Shown here: one piece after another, positions 45,378 through 54,906 of the stretch
Layout of the letters: every line of letters begins with the position of its first letter
Numbering within the stretch: position 1 is the stretch's first letter
Assembly: GCF_025947145.1 (NCBI RefSeq)
Contig: NZ_CP109999.1
Span: forward strand, 62,001 to 126,000
Direction of reading: 5' to 3'
DNA: 64,000 nt
Origin: Flavobacterium sp. N1994
Lineage (GTDB): Bacteria > Bacteroidota > Bacteroidia > Flavobacteriales > Flavobacteriaceae
Notes under the pieces: generated by a model
Seen by the model: the letters and a program-made list of their open reading frames with translations, nothing else
The model's database searches: none
What the model was told of the DNA's origin: nothing
Translations under genes and position numbers: made by a program

Positions 45378-46487
45378 TTAACCGATAGTTTGGTGTCCGT
45401 TATTCTCTGTATATTCTCTTCCTTGAAATAAGCCTAAACCTTCAATTACTGGCAAGTCATTGAAGTTAAATAAGCAAGCATCTTCTGTTTCAGAAGCATT
45501 GTGATGTTCGTGCCAAGCCCAAGATGGAACGCAGAAAATATCACGTTCTTTCCAATCAAAACGTTTTCCGTTGATTATAGAATAGCCTTTTCCTTTGGCA
45601 CATTGATACACAAAAGAACCAGTGTGTTTATGCGCTTTTCCTTTGAATCCGGCTGGTAGTAATTGTATTGAGGCGCCCATGGTTTGCATTACGTGGCCTC
45701 CAGTCATTGGGTTGGTGTACTTCATCAAAATTCCGTCAAATGGGTTAGGTTGATTGACTTTGGCCGACTCTAACAAAGCAGGATAGACTTTTTTCCACGA
45801 GTATTTAAATAAAGGAGAATACGGTTTATCCCAAACTATATCGGCTGGAACTAAACCGTTTCCGTCAAAGGATAAAGGTAAATGATTGATTGGAGCGATA
45901 AGAGGTTGCTTGCCATCATAAACCGCATAATCATTGGCTTCTAAAGCATTGACCAAGGGAATGTCTAATCCGTCTTGCCAAATACAGTTTTTTCCGCCTT
46001 CTTCTACACCGTGTTCGTGCCAAGTAGAATTTGGAGTGATTACAAAGTCATTGACTTCGAGCATAATTTTATTACCGTCTACAACAGTATAACCTTTGTC
46101 TCCTTCCATGATGAAACGTAATGCCGAAGCTCTATGACGGTGGGCAGAAGTGCTTTCTCCAGGACGTGTAACTTGAATTCCGGTATATAACCAACCCACA
46201 GCCGCAGAAACGTCTTTTCGTTTATCGTTTACCAAATACACTACTCTTCTTCCGGCTTGTTCTGGTGTTACTAATTCGGATGATTTTAAGACCAATTTAC
46301 GCAAGTCATCATATTTCCATAACATCGGAACAGAATTACTTCTGGGTTCCCATGGTTCGATGTCATTGGCTACTGTCCATAATGCACCAGCACCAAGTAC
46401 TTCTAGTTCTTTATAATATGCCTCTAGTTCCGGTGTGTCCTGAACTCTTGCTCTTCCAATTTGGTCGTCAGAATGATTTTCGTTCAT
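45378..46487 (-). CDS. Gentisate 1,2-dioxygenase
   Basis: A 369-residue bicupin iron dioxygenase that opens the gentisate ring to maleylpyruvate. The first cupin holds His116 and His118 (SAHRHRASALRF) and His157/His159 (STWHEHG), the expected Fe(II) ligands. The second cupin also keeps His-rich motifs (KAHKHTGSFVYQ and SWAWHEHHN). The N-terminal LWTVANDIEPWEPRS segment is usual for the family. Related enzymes act on salicylate or 1-hydroxy-2-naphthoate, so the substrate is not absolutely fixed. The neighbouring ligase, hydroxylase and thioesterase argue for gentisate made from an aryl-CoA. Confidence 0.9.
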   Translation of the reverse strand: MNENHSDDQIGRARVQDTPELEAYYKELEVLGAGALWTVANDIEPWEPRSNSVPMLWKYDDLRKLVLKSSELVTPEQAGRRVVYLVNDKRKDVSAAVGWLYTGIQVTRPGESTSAHRHRASALRFIMEGDKGYTVVDGNKIMLEVNDFVITPNSTWHEHGVEEGGKNCIWQDGLDIPLVNALEANDYAVYDGKQPLIAPINHLPLSFDGNGLVPADIVWDKPYSPLFKYSWKKVYPALLESAKVNQPNPFDGILMKYTNPMTGGHVMQTMGASIQLLPAGFKGKAHKHTGSFVYQCAKGKGYSIINGKRFDWKERDIFCVPSWAWHEHHNASETEDACLFNFNDLPVIEGLGLFQGREYTENNGHQTIG

Positions 46488-46488
46488 T

Positions 46489-47469
46489 TTATTTTTTATT
46501 AAATTCTTCGTGATTGTCTATAAAAGTAATCTTTCTAGTTGGAGCAGTATTTACTCTCAAATCAAAAATATCAAAACGGTTGTAATGTCCAAGGATGTCG
46601 TGCATTTGTTTGGGTTGGATGCATTTTTCTAAATCGATATCAGCATAAACAATTCCTTCGTCGTCAATTAGGGGTTTACCCACTACAGCACCATTAGGGC
46701 CAATAATTCCAGAGAAAGCAGAGTTTTTTCGAGTAAGCAATTCTTCTACATTAGGAACATCTGGTTTTAAAGCTTCCATTATTTCTTTGGATATTGTTGA
46801 GCACGAAACGATGGTAAACAGTTTTCCTTCAAAGGAATGTGCGGCTGCTCTGATTTTTATTGCTTCGGCCATATCATAATCTGGTGGAGCGACAGGTAAC
46901 GAAATATAATTGGCAATATGAATTAATTCGCCTTGAGATAATAATGTAAAACGAGCTAAAGTATTAGTGTTTTCGCCACAAGCTAAAGTTCCGATTGGAC
47001 CAATTTCTGTGTTGTACACTTTTAACGAAGAACCATCACCTGAAGTCCATGTGAGTTTTTCAGCCCAAGTTGGCACCAATTTTCGGTGTTTGCCGATTAG
47101 TTTTCCGTTATTGTCAATGATTAGATTAGTGTTGTAAATTTCGCCATAACTATCACCGCGTTCGTTGATTCCGATAACAATATGGCAATTGTAGTTCTTC
47201 GCTGCCTGAAAAAGAGGTTGCATCACTTCGTCATCTACTTTTACGGATGATTTGTATAATTGCTCATACCATTTACTTCCTTGAACTGGCGTCATAATCC
47301 AGTTCCAATAAGGATAACCTGCTACAAATACTTCTGGAAAAGCTACTAAACGGGCTCCGTTAGCAGTGGCTTCTTTTACAAAAGAAATGGCTTTTTCTAT
47401 TGTCTTTTCTACATTTAGAAAAACAGGAGAAGTTTGGACTGCCGCAGCTTTGAATTTTTTGAATTCCAT
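46489..47469 (-). CDS. Nitrilase (carbon-nitrogen hydrolase family)
   Basis: A 326-residue cytosolic enzyme with the Glu-Lys-Cys triad of true nitrilases: Glu46 in FPEVFVAGYP, Lys130 in HRKLVPTW and Cys164 in ACGENTNTLAR. CGENTN and the YPYWNW segment point to the aliphatic/aryl nitrilase branch rather than amidases. It would hydrolyse an organic nitrile to acid and ammonia. It lies one base upstream of the gentisate dioxygenase gene and so belongs to the operon. An aromatic nitrile feeding the pathway, for example a 2-substituted benzonitrile or a plant-derived one, is plausible, but no substrate can be deduced. Confidence 0.85.
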   Translation of the reverse strand: MEFKKFKAAAVQTSPVFLNVEKTIEKAISFVKEATANGARLVAFPEVFVAGYPYWNWIMTPVQGSKWYEQLYKSSVKVDDEVMQPLFQAAKNYNCHIVIGINERGDSYGEIYNTNLIIDNNGKLIGKHRKLVPTWAEKLTWTSGDGSSLKVYNTEIGPIGTLACGENTNTLARFTLLSQGELIHIANYISLPVAPPDYDMAEAIKIRAAAHSFEGKLFTIVSCSTISKEIMEALKPDVPNVEELLTRKNSAFSGIIGPNGAVVGKPLIDDEGIVYADIDLEKCIQPKQMHDILGHYNRFDIFDLRVNTAPTRKITFIDNHEEFNKK

Positions 47470-47475
47470 AAATAA

Positions 47476-47907
47476 TTATGAATTATGAATTACGAATTTT
47501 GCTATTTTTTCTTTCATATCCTCATTGAAAGCTTGAGATTTAATAGTATTTCTGTCTTCAGCAATAGCAACGTTAACCAAGGTTACTTCCCCTTCTAAAC
47601 AGGTTTTTCCTTGTTCATCTTCAAAGCGAAAACCACAAGTTACAGAAGCTCCGCCAAGAGTGATAACCCAAAGTTTTTTGGTTAAAACTTCTCCTAAACG
47701 CGCTGCTTTTTTGAATTGCACTTTCAAATCTACTGTTGGAATTCCGTTGGTTTCATGGATTTTTGAGAAAGGTCTGTCTAAGGCTTCTTCAAACCAATCT
47801 TCGACCAAATCGTTTAGCATTTCCAGAAAACGCGGATAGAACACTATACCAGCGTAATCAATATGTTTAAAACGGATTTTTTCTTGTTTTGTGAAAGGTT
47901 GGTTCAT
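47476..47907 (-). CDS. Hot-dog acyl-CoA thioesterase (4-hydroxybenzoyl-CoA thioesterase family)
   Basis: A 143-residue single hot-dog-fold protein. The HIDYAGIVFYPRFLEMLND segment near residue 15 carries the family Asp17 (catalytic in 4-hydroxybenzoyl-CoA thioesterase) followed by the usual Gly and Tyr. Length is standard. In the proposed pathway it would release gentisate from gentisyl-CoA after ring hydroxylation, so that the dioxygenase can act. It lies six bases upstream of the nitrilase gene on the same strand. Other acyl-CoA substrates are possible. Confidence 0.82.
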   Translation of the reverse strand: MNQPFTKQEKIRFKHIDYAGIVFYPRFLEMLNDLVEDWFEEALDRPFSKIHETNGIPTVDLKVQFKKAARLGEVLTKKLWVITLGGASVTCGFRFEDEQGKTCLEGEVTLVNVAIAEDRNTIKSQAFNEDMKEKIAKFVIHNS

Positions 47908-47908
47908 A

Positions 47909-49429
47909 TTATTCTTTTATGAATTTACAATGGTATGTTGTTTCGCTTGAAAATACTTGAATGATATAGGTTCCCGAAGATAGACTGTCAATGTTGAGAT
48001 TTGTCATATTTCCAAATTGTTCTAAGACTTTCTTTCCTAAAACGTCGGTAACGCTTATTTTAATAATTTCTACCTCCTCTGGTAACTGTAATTGAATATG
48101 GCTTGAAGTAGGGTTTGGATATACTGTCAAGTTTCTTTTTTCGAAATTTATTGTGTTTAGTGGATCAGGATTTAGTTTCACAATCCAAAAATCACCTCCT
48201 CCATTTACGCTGGTTACATCGCCGGTTGCTGTTGATGTTCGTCCTGCGATGATAAAACCACCATCTAGGGTTTGATGTATTTCACGTCCTTCATCATTAG
48301 AAGTGCCGCCCAACGATTTTTGCCACAAGATAGCACCTGTTGGATTTAGTTTTACTATCCAATAATCATCGTAACCGTGATTTCCTAACACATCATAATC
48401 AGTTGATTCTGAACGCCCAGAGACTATATAGCCACCATCGGAAGTTTGATCAATACCGTAGGCAATATCCCTGTAGGTGCCACCAAGCGATTTTTGCCAT
48501 TGTAAAGTTCCAGCTGCTGAAAGTTTTACAACCCAATAGTCATCATTGCCATAACTTACCGTGACAGCACCACCAACACCGGAAGAATCACCTGCAATAA
48601 TAAATCCGTCATCTATAGTTTGTTTGATACAATATGATGAAATACTGCTGTAGCTTCCTACTGCTTTTTGCCATTGTAAAGTGCCAGCCCCGTTTGTTTT
48701 TACAATCCAGAAAGCACAATTAAGATTTCCTGTTACATCGCCATTCATTGAATAGGTATAGCCGGTAATGGCATAACCACCGTCTTTGGTTTGTACGAGA
48801 CTAAAGGCATTATCACTGTTTGTGCCTCCATAGGTTTTTTCCCATTGAATGTTTCCGTCCGTATTTAATTTTAGCAACCAAAAGTCATCAGAGCCATGAT
48901 TAAAAGAAACATTTCCATTAGAAGAGGTGGTTGTGCCGCAGACTATAAATCCTCCGTCGGTACATTGTTGAATGCCGGTACCTTCATCCCAACCCGAACC
49001 ACCATAGGTTTTCATCCAAAGTAAACTTCCGGTTGCAGAAAGCCGAGCTACAAAAAGATCTTCATATCCCTGATTAAGTGTAATGTCACCATTGTTTGAA
49101 GAGCTATATCCCGTGGCAATATAACCACCGTCTGTGGTTTGCCAAATACTATTAACTTCATCCATGTTTGTTCCTCCAATGGCTTTTTGCCATTCGATTG
49201 CACCGACATTATTTACCTTTACAATCCAACCTTCACCATTTCCGTGCAAACTGACAACATCACCATCAATTGAAGAGGTGACTCCTGCGGCAATGTAGCC
49301 CCCGTCAAAAGTTGGCTTAATTGTATAGGCCATGTCATATTCACTGCCACCATAGGTTTTTTGCCATTGAATAGTAGGAGCTTGAGAAAAGCAATTTATT
49401 GCAAAAAATAAGAATATTAGTTTTTTCAT
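47909..49429 (-). CDS. Secreted WQKTYGG-repeat protein with T9SS sorting domain
   Basis: I start this gene at ATG 49429, since it begins a proper signal peptide (MKKLIFLFFAINCFSQ) and leaves a 10-bp gap to the upstream gene; the longer frame would overlap it. The 506-residue product has seven related units of about 55 residues (WQK.YGG...D.A......DGGYI..G...S..GDV), which look like beta-propeller blades or Kelch-like repeats. It ends with a T9SS type A sorting domain (about 432-506, YPNPT). No catalytic motif is seen. It is out of place among cytosolic aromatic-degradation enzymes, although spacing on both sides suggests co-transcription. Confidence 0.8.
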   Translation of the reverse strand: MKKLIFLFFAINCFSQAPTIQWQKTYGGSEYDMAYTIKPTFDGGYIAAGVTSSIDGDVVSLHGNGEGWIVKVNNVGAIEWQKAIGGTNMDEVNSIWQTTDGGYIATGYSSSNNGDITLNQGYEDLFVARLSATGSLLWMKTYGGSGWDEGTGIQQCTDGGFIVCGTTTSSNGNVSFNHGSDDFWLLKLNTDGNIQWEKTYGGTNSDNAFSLVQTKDGGYAITGYTYSMNGDVTGNLNCAFWIVKTNGAGTLQWQKAVGSYSSISSYCIKQTIDDGFIIAGDSSGVGGAVTVSYGNDDYWVVKLSAAGTLQWQKSLGGTYRDIAYGIDQTSDGGYIVSGRSESTDYDVLGNHGYDDYWIVKLNPTGAILWQKSLGGTSNDEGREIHQTLDGGFIIAGRTSTATGDVTSVNGGGDFWIVKLNPDPLNTINFEKRNLTVYPNPTSSHIQLQLPEEVEIIKISVTDVLGKKVLEQFGNMTNLNIDSLSSGTYIIQVFSSETTYHCKFIKE

Positions 49430-49439
49430 AAATCGATTA

Positions 49440-51020
49440 TTAAAATTTCTCTGCAGAGGCATTCCTCCAAAAGTACAAAAAATCCAAAGGAACTGTTCCT
49501 TCATTTAACAAACATCCATTGTCTAATTCTGGATATATTTCGTAGAACGTTTTTACTTGCGTTCTATCGATTCGCGTGCTGACCACGGTTCTGTCTACAT
49601 CGTCGGGATGTTCTATTCCTGCTGAGGCCATTAAATCCATAGCGCTTTTCACAGTTTCTTTTTGGAAACGGGCTACTCGAATACTTTTTTCTTCGGGAAC
49701 TAATCCTTTCATTAGTTTTTCATCTTGTGTGGCTACTCCCGTTGGGCAAGTATTGGCGTGACATTCTAGGGCTTGTATGCAACCTAAAGCGAACATCATT
49801 CCGCGAGCAGAGTTACATAAATCGGCACCAATCGAAAGATTTTTTATGATGTCAAAACCAGTAATTACTTTTCCGCTACAGATAATTTTGATTTGATCTT
49901 TGATTCCGAAACCATTTAAGGCATCGTAAACAAAAGCGAGTGCTTCACGTAAAGGCATTCCAACATGATCTGAATATTCTTGTGGAGCCGCGCCAGTTCC
50001 TCCTTCGCCACCGTCTACTGTAATGAAATCAAGATAGGTTTGAGTTTCAACCATCGCTTTGCAAATAGATAGGAATTCTGATTTGTTTCCGATACAAATT
50101 TTCATTCCGATAGGTTTTCCGCCTGAGCCTTTTCGCAATAATTGGATGAAATCCATTAATTCCAATGGAGTAGTGAAAGCGGAATGAGTTGGTGGAGAAA
50201 CAATGTCGTGACCTTTTGAAACTAGACGGATATTGGCAATTTCATCGGTAACTTTTTCTTTGGGAAGAATTCCACCATGACCGGGTTTGGCTCCTTGTGA
50301 AAATTTGATTTCAATCATTTTGACACTGCTCAATGTTGCTCTTTTTACATATTCATCATAAGAGAACTTGCCATCATCAGTTCGACAACTGAAATATCCG
50401 GTTCCTATGTTCCAAACGACATCACCACCTTGTAAATGATAAGGAGACAAGCCACCTTCACCTGTATTGTGATAAAAACCACCTTGTTTGGCACCATTAT
50501 TTAAGGCTAAAATGGCATTTTTACTTAATGCTCCAAAACTCATTGCACTAATATTAAACAAACTCGCTTCATATGGTCTTTCACATTGAGTTGACCCAAT
50601 TCTGACACGAGGATTTTCGTTTACATTTGAAAATGAAATGGCTCTAATGCTGTGATTTATCCATTCGTAGCCTTCGTCATAAACATTGAGTTGGGTTCCA
50701 AATGGTTGTGAATCGATAGCTTTTTTGCTACGTTCGTATACTAAATTTCGTTGTAAACGGTTGAATGGTTTTCCTTCCAAATCTGTTTCTATGAAATATT
50801 GACGCATTTCAGGTCCAAGTGATTCTAACAAATAACGCATTCTTCCTAGTAGCGGAAAGTTACGGCGAATGGTATGAATGGATTGGTACATATCGTATAA
50901 TCCCATTAAAATAAGCGGGATAAATATCAATAATAAGAAACTGAATTTCCAATTGATATAAGTCAATAGACCAATTATGGATAGCGATGTTATAGCAAAT
51001 AGTATAAATACTTTTCTCAT
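49440..51020 (-). CDS. FMN-binding glutamate synthase family protein, membrane-anchored
   Basis: A 526-residue protein. The first 45 residues contain two hydrophobic segments (FILFAITSLSIIGLLTYI and FSFLLLIFIPLILMGLY). The rest matches the glutamate synthase alpha-subunit FMN domain: SFGALSKNAILALNNGAKQGG, GEGGLSPYH, IEIKFSQGAKPGHGG, VDGGEGGTGAAP and a CNSARGMMFALGCIQALECHANTCPTG segment with a Cys cluster. The glutaminase domain is missing. Such single-domain proteins are widespread and mostly uncharacterised. Its start overlaps the stop of the aryl-CoA ligase gene in ATGA, so it is firmly in the operon. A redox step on an aromatic intermediate or an amino-transfer role for an anthranilate-derived product is speculation. 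Confidence 0.82.
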   Translation of the reverse strand: MRKVFILFAITSLSIIGLLTYINWKFSFLLLIFIPLILMGLYDMYQSIHTIRRNFPLLGRMRYLLESLGPEMRQYFIETDLEGKPFNRLQRNLVYERSKKAIDSQPFGTQLNVYDEGYEWINHSIRAISFSNVNENPRVRIGSTQCERPYEASLFNISAMSFGALSKNAILALNNGAKQGGFYHNTGEGGLSPYHLQGGDVVWNIGTGYFSCRTDDGKFSYDEYVKRATLSSVKMIEIKFSQGAKPGHGGILPKEKVTDEIANIRLVSKGHDIVSPPTHSAFTTPLELMDFIQLLRKGSGGKPIGMKICIGNKSEFLSICKAMVETQTYLDFITVDGGEGGTGAAPQEYSDHVGMPLREALAFVYDALNGFGIKDQIKIICSGKVITGFDIIKNLSIGADLCNSARGMMFALGCIQALECHANTCPTGVATQDEKLMKGLVPEEKSIRVARFQKETVKSAMDLMASAGIEHPDDVDRTVVSTRIDRTQVKTFYEIYPELDNGCLLNEGTVPLDFLYFWRNASAEKF

Positions 51021-52603
51021 GATTTTAATTTAAATCGTTGGATTTTTCCAGTTTCAGTTTTGGGTAAAGCTTCGGTAAAATAAATTACTCTTGGATACTT
51101 ATAAGGCGCTGCTACTTCTTTGAACCAGCGTTGAATATGGTTTTTCATGTTGTCGGTAGCTTTGTGTTTTTCTTTTAAAACAATGTGGGCACAAACTAGC
51201 ATACCACGTTCTTCATCTTGCAAACCCACTACGGCGCATTCTAAGATATCCTCGTGCGTCAGAAGTACACTTTCCACTTCAATGGCAGCAATGTTATACC
51301 CTGAAGATATAATCATATCATCGCCTCGAGCCACAAACCAAAAATAACCGTCTTCCTCTTGGCGGAAAATATCTCCGGTGATATTCCAACCATTTTCTAC
51401 GTATTCTTTTTGTTTATCGATTCTATTTAAATATTTACAGCCTGTGATGCCTCGAACTGCTAATCTTCCGGGTTCGTTGGTATCAACTTTATTTCCGTTT
51501 TTGTCAATGATTTTGGCTTCGTAACCTGTAATGGCAACACCAGTCGCGCCAGGTTTCATATTCTCTTCATTTGAGGAAATAAAAATATGCAGCATTTCAG
51601 TAGAGCCAATTCCGTCTATGATTTTCAATCCAGTAGCATCATACCAATCTTGCCAAACTTTTAACGGAAGGGTTTCTCCAGCTGAAACACATTTGCGTAA
51701 GCTGGAAACATCAAACTCCTTTACTTTAGAAGTGATGACTCGCCAAGCTGTGGGAGCTGTGAAGCAAATGGTTATTTTATGTTCCTGAATAGCTTGTAAC
51801 AGCATATCGGGTGTTGGTTTTTCTATCAAAAATGTTGATGCACCAAAATACAATGGGAACAAAACCAATCCGCCTAAACCAAAGGTGAATCCTAGTGGCG
51901 GGCTACCAGTAAAAATATCGTTGATGGTGGGTTGCAGTGAATAGTTTGGAAACGCTTCGCAAATATTGAGAATATCTTTGTGATAATGCGATGTCATTTT
52001 GGGAAGACCAGTAGTTCCTGAGGTGAATCCGATAAGGGCTATTGCATCTGATTTTGAATGATAATTGGTAAATGTTTTAGGTTTGGATGACATCATTATT
52101 TCTAACTCATCGTAGAAACAAGTTCTCTTGAGAAAATTCGATTTGACCAAATTCATTTCGTCATGTAAACTCTTTTCACATAAAGCATGTGAGATTTCGG
52201 CACAATCTATAATGGTAGTTAATTCTTTAGCACGAAGCAATGGCATTGTGGCAACAACAATTCCCCCCGCTTTTATAATCGCAAACCAACACGCCACCAT
52301 CATTGGGTTATTGGAGGAGCGAATCAACACACGATTTCCCGATTCTAATCCTAATTCATCCACTAAAACATGCGCAATTTGATTGGCTTTTTCGAATAAA
52401 TCCTGGTAAGTCCAAGTAGTTTCAAAAGTTCGGATACAAGGATTATTTCCTCGACCCTCTTTGATATGATGGTCTAATAATTTGTCCACACAATTCAACA
52501 TTTCCGGATGTTGGAACTGAAGTAAATCAGTAAAAATATAATCCGGCTGCAAGTCTAAACCAGGTAAATGTTCGTGGGAGAAATTGTCAGCGTAATGTTT
52601 CAT
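51017..52603 (-). CDS. Aryl-CoA ligase, 2-aminobenzoate/salicylate type
   Basis: A 528-residue ANL-superfamily ligase. The nucleotide loop is TSGTTGLPKMTSH. The stretches SGNRVLIRSSNNPMMVACWFAIIKAGG and VATMPLLRAKEL resemble 2-aminobenzoate-CoA ligase and benzoate-CoA ligase-like enzymes. The C-terminal catalytic lysine motif PKTETGKIQRF is intact. It would activate anthranilate, salicylate or a similar ortho-substituted benzoate to its CoA thioester. The fused hydroxylase gene upstream in the operon (14 bp gap) uses exactly such a thioester, which supports this role. Which ortho group is preferred cannot be read from sequence. Confidence 0.85.
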   Translation of the reverse strand: MKHYADNFSHEHLPGLDLQPDYIFTDLLQFQHPEMLNCVDKLLDHHIKEGRGNNPCIRTFETTWTYQDLFEKANQIAHVLVDELGLESGNRVLIRSSNNPMMVACWFAIIKAGGIVVATMPLLRAKELTTIIDCAEISHALCEKSLHDEMNLVKSNFLKRTCFYDELEIMMSSKPKTFTNYHSKSDAIALIGFTSGTTGLPKMTSHYHKDILNICEAFPNYSLQPTINDIFTGSPPLGFTFGLGGLVLFPLYFGASTFLIEKPTPDMLLQAIQEHKITICFTAPTAWRVITSKVKEFDVSSLRKCVSAGETLPLKVWQDWYDATGLKIIDGIGSTEMLHIFISSNEENMKPGATGVAITGYEAKIIDKNGNKVDTNEPGRLAVRGITGCKYLNRIDKQKEYVENGWNITGDIFRQEEDGYFWFVARGDDMIISSGYNIAAIEVESVLLTHEDILECAVVGLQDEERGMLVCAHIVLKEKHKATDNMKNHIQRWFKEVAAPYKYPRVIYFTEALPKTETGKIQRFKLKS

Positions 52604-52617
52604 CCTAAAATTTCGAA

Positions 52618-54891
52618 TTATTTCTTATTGCTTTTTGGTTTTAATGCCTTTTTCATGCCTTCTATTTGCTTTCTTTCAGTTCCTTTCAACGGATACAAAT
52701 GAGAACTTCCCGCTTTGTAGGGATTTGGAATCTCATTCGTTTCAAACTGTTCGTAAGCTTGAGCATTTCTAACAAAGTTAGCATCGGCTAATAAAGGTCT
52801 TCCCAAAGCTACTAAATCGGCTCTTCCGTTTAAAATGATAGTGTTGATTTGGTCTATGTCTTGGATGTAACCTGCAGTAATAGTTGGAATATGAACAGTG
52901 TTCCGAAGCAAGTCTGAAAACGGCGTTTGCCACATTCTTCCCGTTTGGGGATTTTGATTCGCCACAGTATTTCCGGTAGAAACGTTGATGATATCGGCTC
53001 CTGCATTTTTGAATGCGGTTGCAATGGTTAGAACATCTTCTTCTGAAATTCCGTTATCAGCCCAGTCGGTTGCTGAGATTCTGACAGACATTGGTTTTTG
53101 TTTTGGGAATACATTTCGCATTTCTGTAAAAACCCTCAGAGGAAATTTCAATCGGTTTTCAATGCTTCCGCCAAATTCATCTGTTCTGATGTTCGTCAAT
53201 GGCGATAGGAAAGAGGCTAATAGGAATCCGTGATGCGCTTGCAATTCGATTAAGTCAAATCCGGCTTCGTCTGCATTTTTGGTAGCCTGAACAAATTGAG
53301 TAGTGACCAAATCCATATCAGCTAGAGTCATTTCTTTTGGTGTAGAGAAATTTTCATTAAAAGCTATTGGGGATGCTGAAATTAGTTCCCACGGATTTTG
53401 TAATGGTTCTGTTTCCCAAGGTCTTTTTGATGCGCCTTTTCGACCTGAATGTCCTAACTGAATTCCGATTTTAGTTTGCGTATTTTTATGAATAAAATCG
53501 GTAATCGATTTCCATTTAACTAGTTGTTCTTCAGAATATATTCCAGCACAACCTAAAGTGATGCGACCTGTTTCTGCAACAGCGGTCATTTCGGCAATAA
53601 TCAATCCGACACCGCCAGTGGCTCGGCTTCCATAATGTACCAAATGCCAATCGTTAACCAATCCGTTTTCGGCGGAATATTGTCCCATTGAGGACATCAC
53701 GATTCGGTTTGGCAATTCTAAATCTCGTAATTTGAATTTGGTAAATGCGGCTGGGGAATTATTATTATTGAATTCGTTTAGCACTTTATCGGTAAACGAT
53801 TTATCGCGTAAACGAAGGTTTTCGTAGGTAACTTTTTTGGATCTTGTCATGCAACCAAAAGCAAACTGATAAAAAAGATGTTGGCTGTTTCTATCCATAT
53901 TTTCAAACCAATCTAACGAAACTAAAGCCGCATATTGAATCATCTCAACGGTGTTTCTTCGTGTTTTGTCATATTGTTCAAATGCCGCCTGTACATTGTT
54001 TGGATTTGCAATTACGGCGTCTGATAAACCGATCGCAGAATCCATAGCCAATTTGGTTCCGGAACCAATAGAGTAGTGGGCTGTAGCTTTGGCATCACCT
54101 AAAAGAACGATGTTATTATGTGACCATTTTTCGTTAGTCACATGTGGGAATTGACGCCAATGTGATTTGTTTGAAATCAAAGGATGACCATCTAATTCTT
54201 CTTTAAAAATTTCGGATATTTTGGCAATCGTATCTTCTTCATTGGTTATTTCAAAGCCAAGTTTTTGCCAAGTTGCATCGCTACATTCGAAAATCCAAGT
54301 ACTCATTCCAGGTTCGTATTGATAGGTATGCGCGACTATAAGTCCGTGTGGTGTAGTTCTGAAAAAATAAGTAAAAGCGTCCAAAGGTTTTGTTGAGCCT
54401 AACCAAACAAAGCGGTTCTTTTTCAAGACTATTTTGGTTCCGAATTCGGTTTCGTATTTTGTTCTGATGGCACTTCCAATTCCGTCAGAAGCTAAGATGA
54501 TATCCGAATCTTTGAATTGATTAAAATCATCAATATTTTGTTCAAAATGAAGATTTACGCCTTCTTCGAGACATCGTTGTTGCAGTAATTGCAAAAGCGT
54601 TTTTCGGGAACAGCCACAAAATCCGTTTCCTGCGATGTTTACGGTTTGTCCGTCACGAGCAATAATTATATCATCCCAATAAGCAAAATTACTTCTGATT
54701 AATTCATAGGACTTTAAATCTCTGGAGAGAAATTCGGCCAAAGTTTCATCTGAAAACACTACACCAAATCCGAAACTGTCATCAGGTTTGTTGCGTTCGT
54801 AGACATCAATTTGGCAATCGGGCATTGCTTTTTTGGTTAGTATTGAAAAGTATAATCCGCCAGGGCCACCGCCAATTACTGTTATTTTCAT
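52618..54891 (-). CDS. Fused FAD monooxygenase / Old Yellow Enzyme (salicylyl-CoA 5-hydroxylase or 2-aminobenzoyl-CoA monooxygenase/reductase type)
   Basis: A 757-residue fusion. The N-terminal half (about 1-375) is a class A flavoprotein monooxygenase, with [14 protein letters not shown] at the start, an [10 protein letters not shown] segment and the late FAD motif [17 protein letters not shown]. The C-terminal half (about 385-750) is an Old Yellow Enzyme-type FMN domain, with [53 protein letters not shown] and [10 protein letters not shown]. This unusual fusion is known from 2-aminobenzoyl-CoA monooxygenase/reductase and salicylyl-CoA 5-hydroxylase. A gentisate dioxygenase in the operon favours 5-hydroxylation of salicylyl-CoA to gentisyl-CoA. 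The motifs shown of both halves are intact. Confidence 0.88.
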   Translation of the reverse strand: [757 protein letters not shown]

Positions 54892-54906
54892 TTTTGATTG
54901 ATAATT

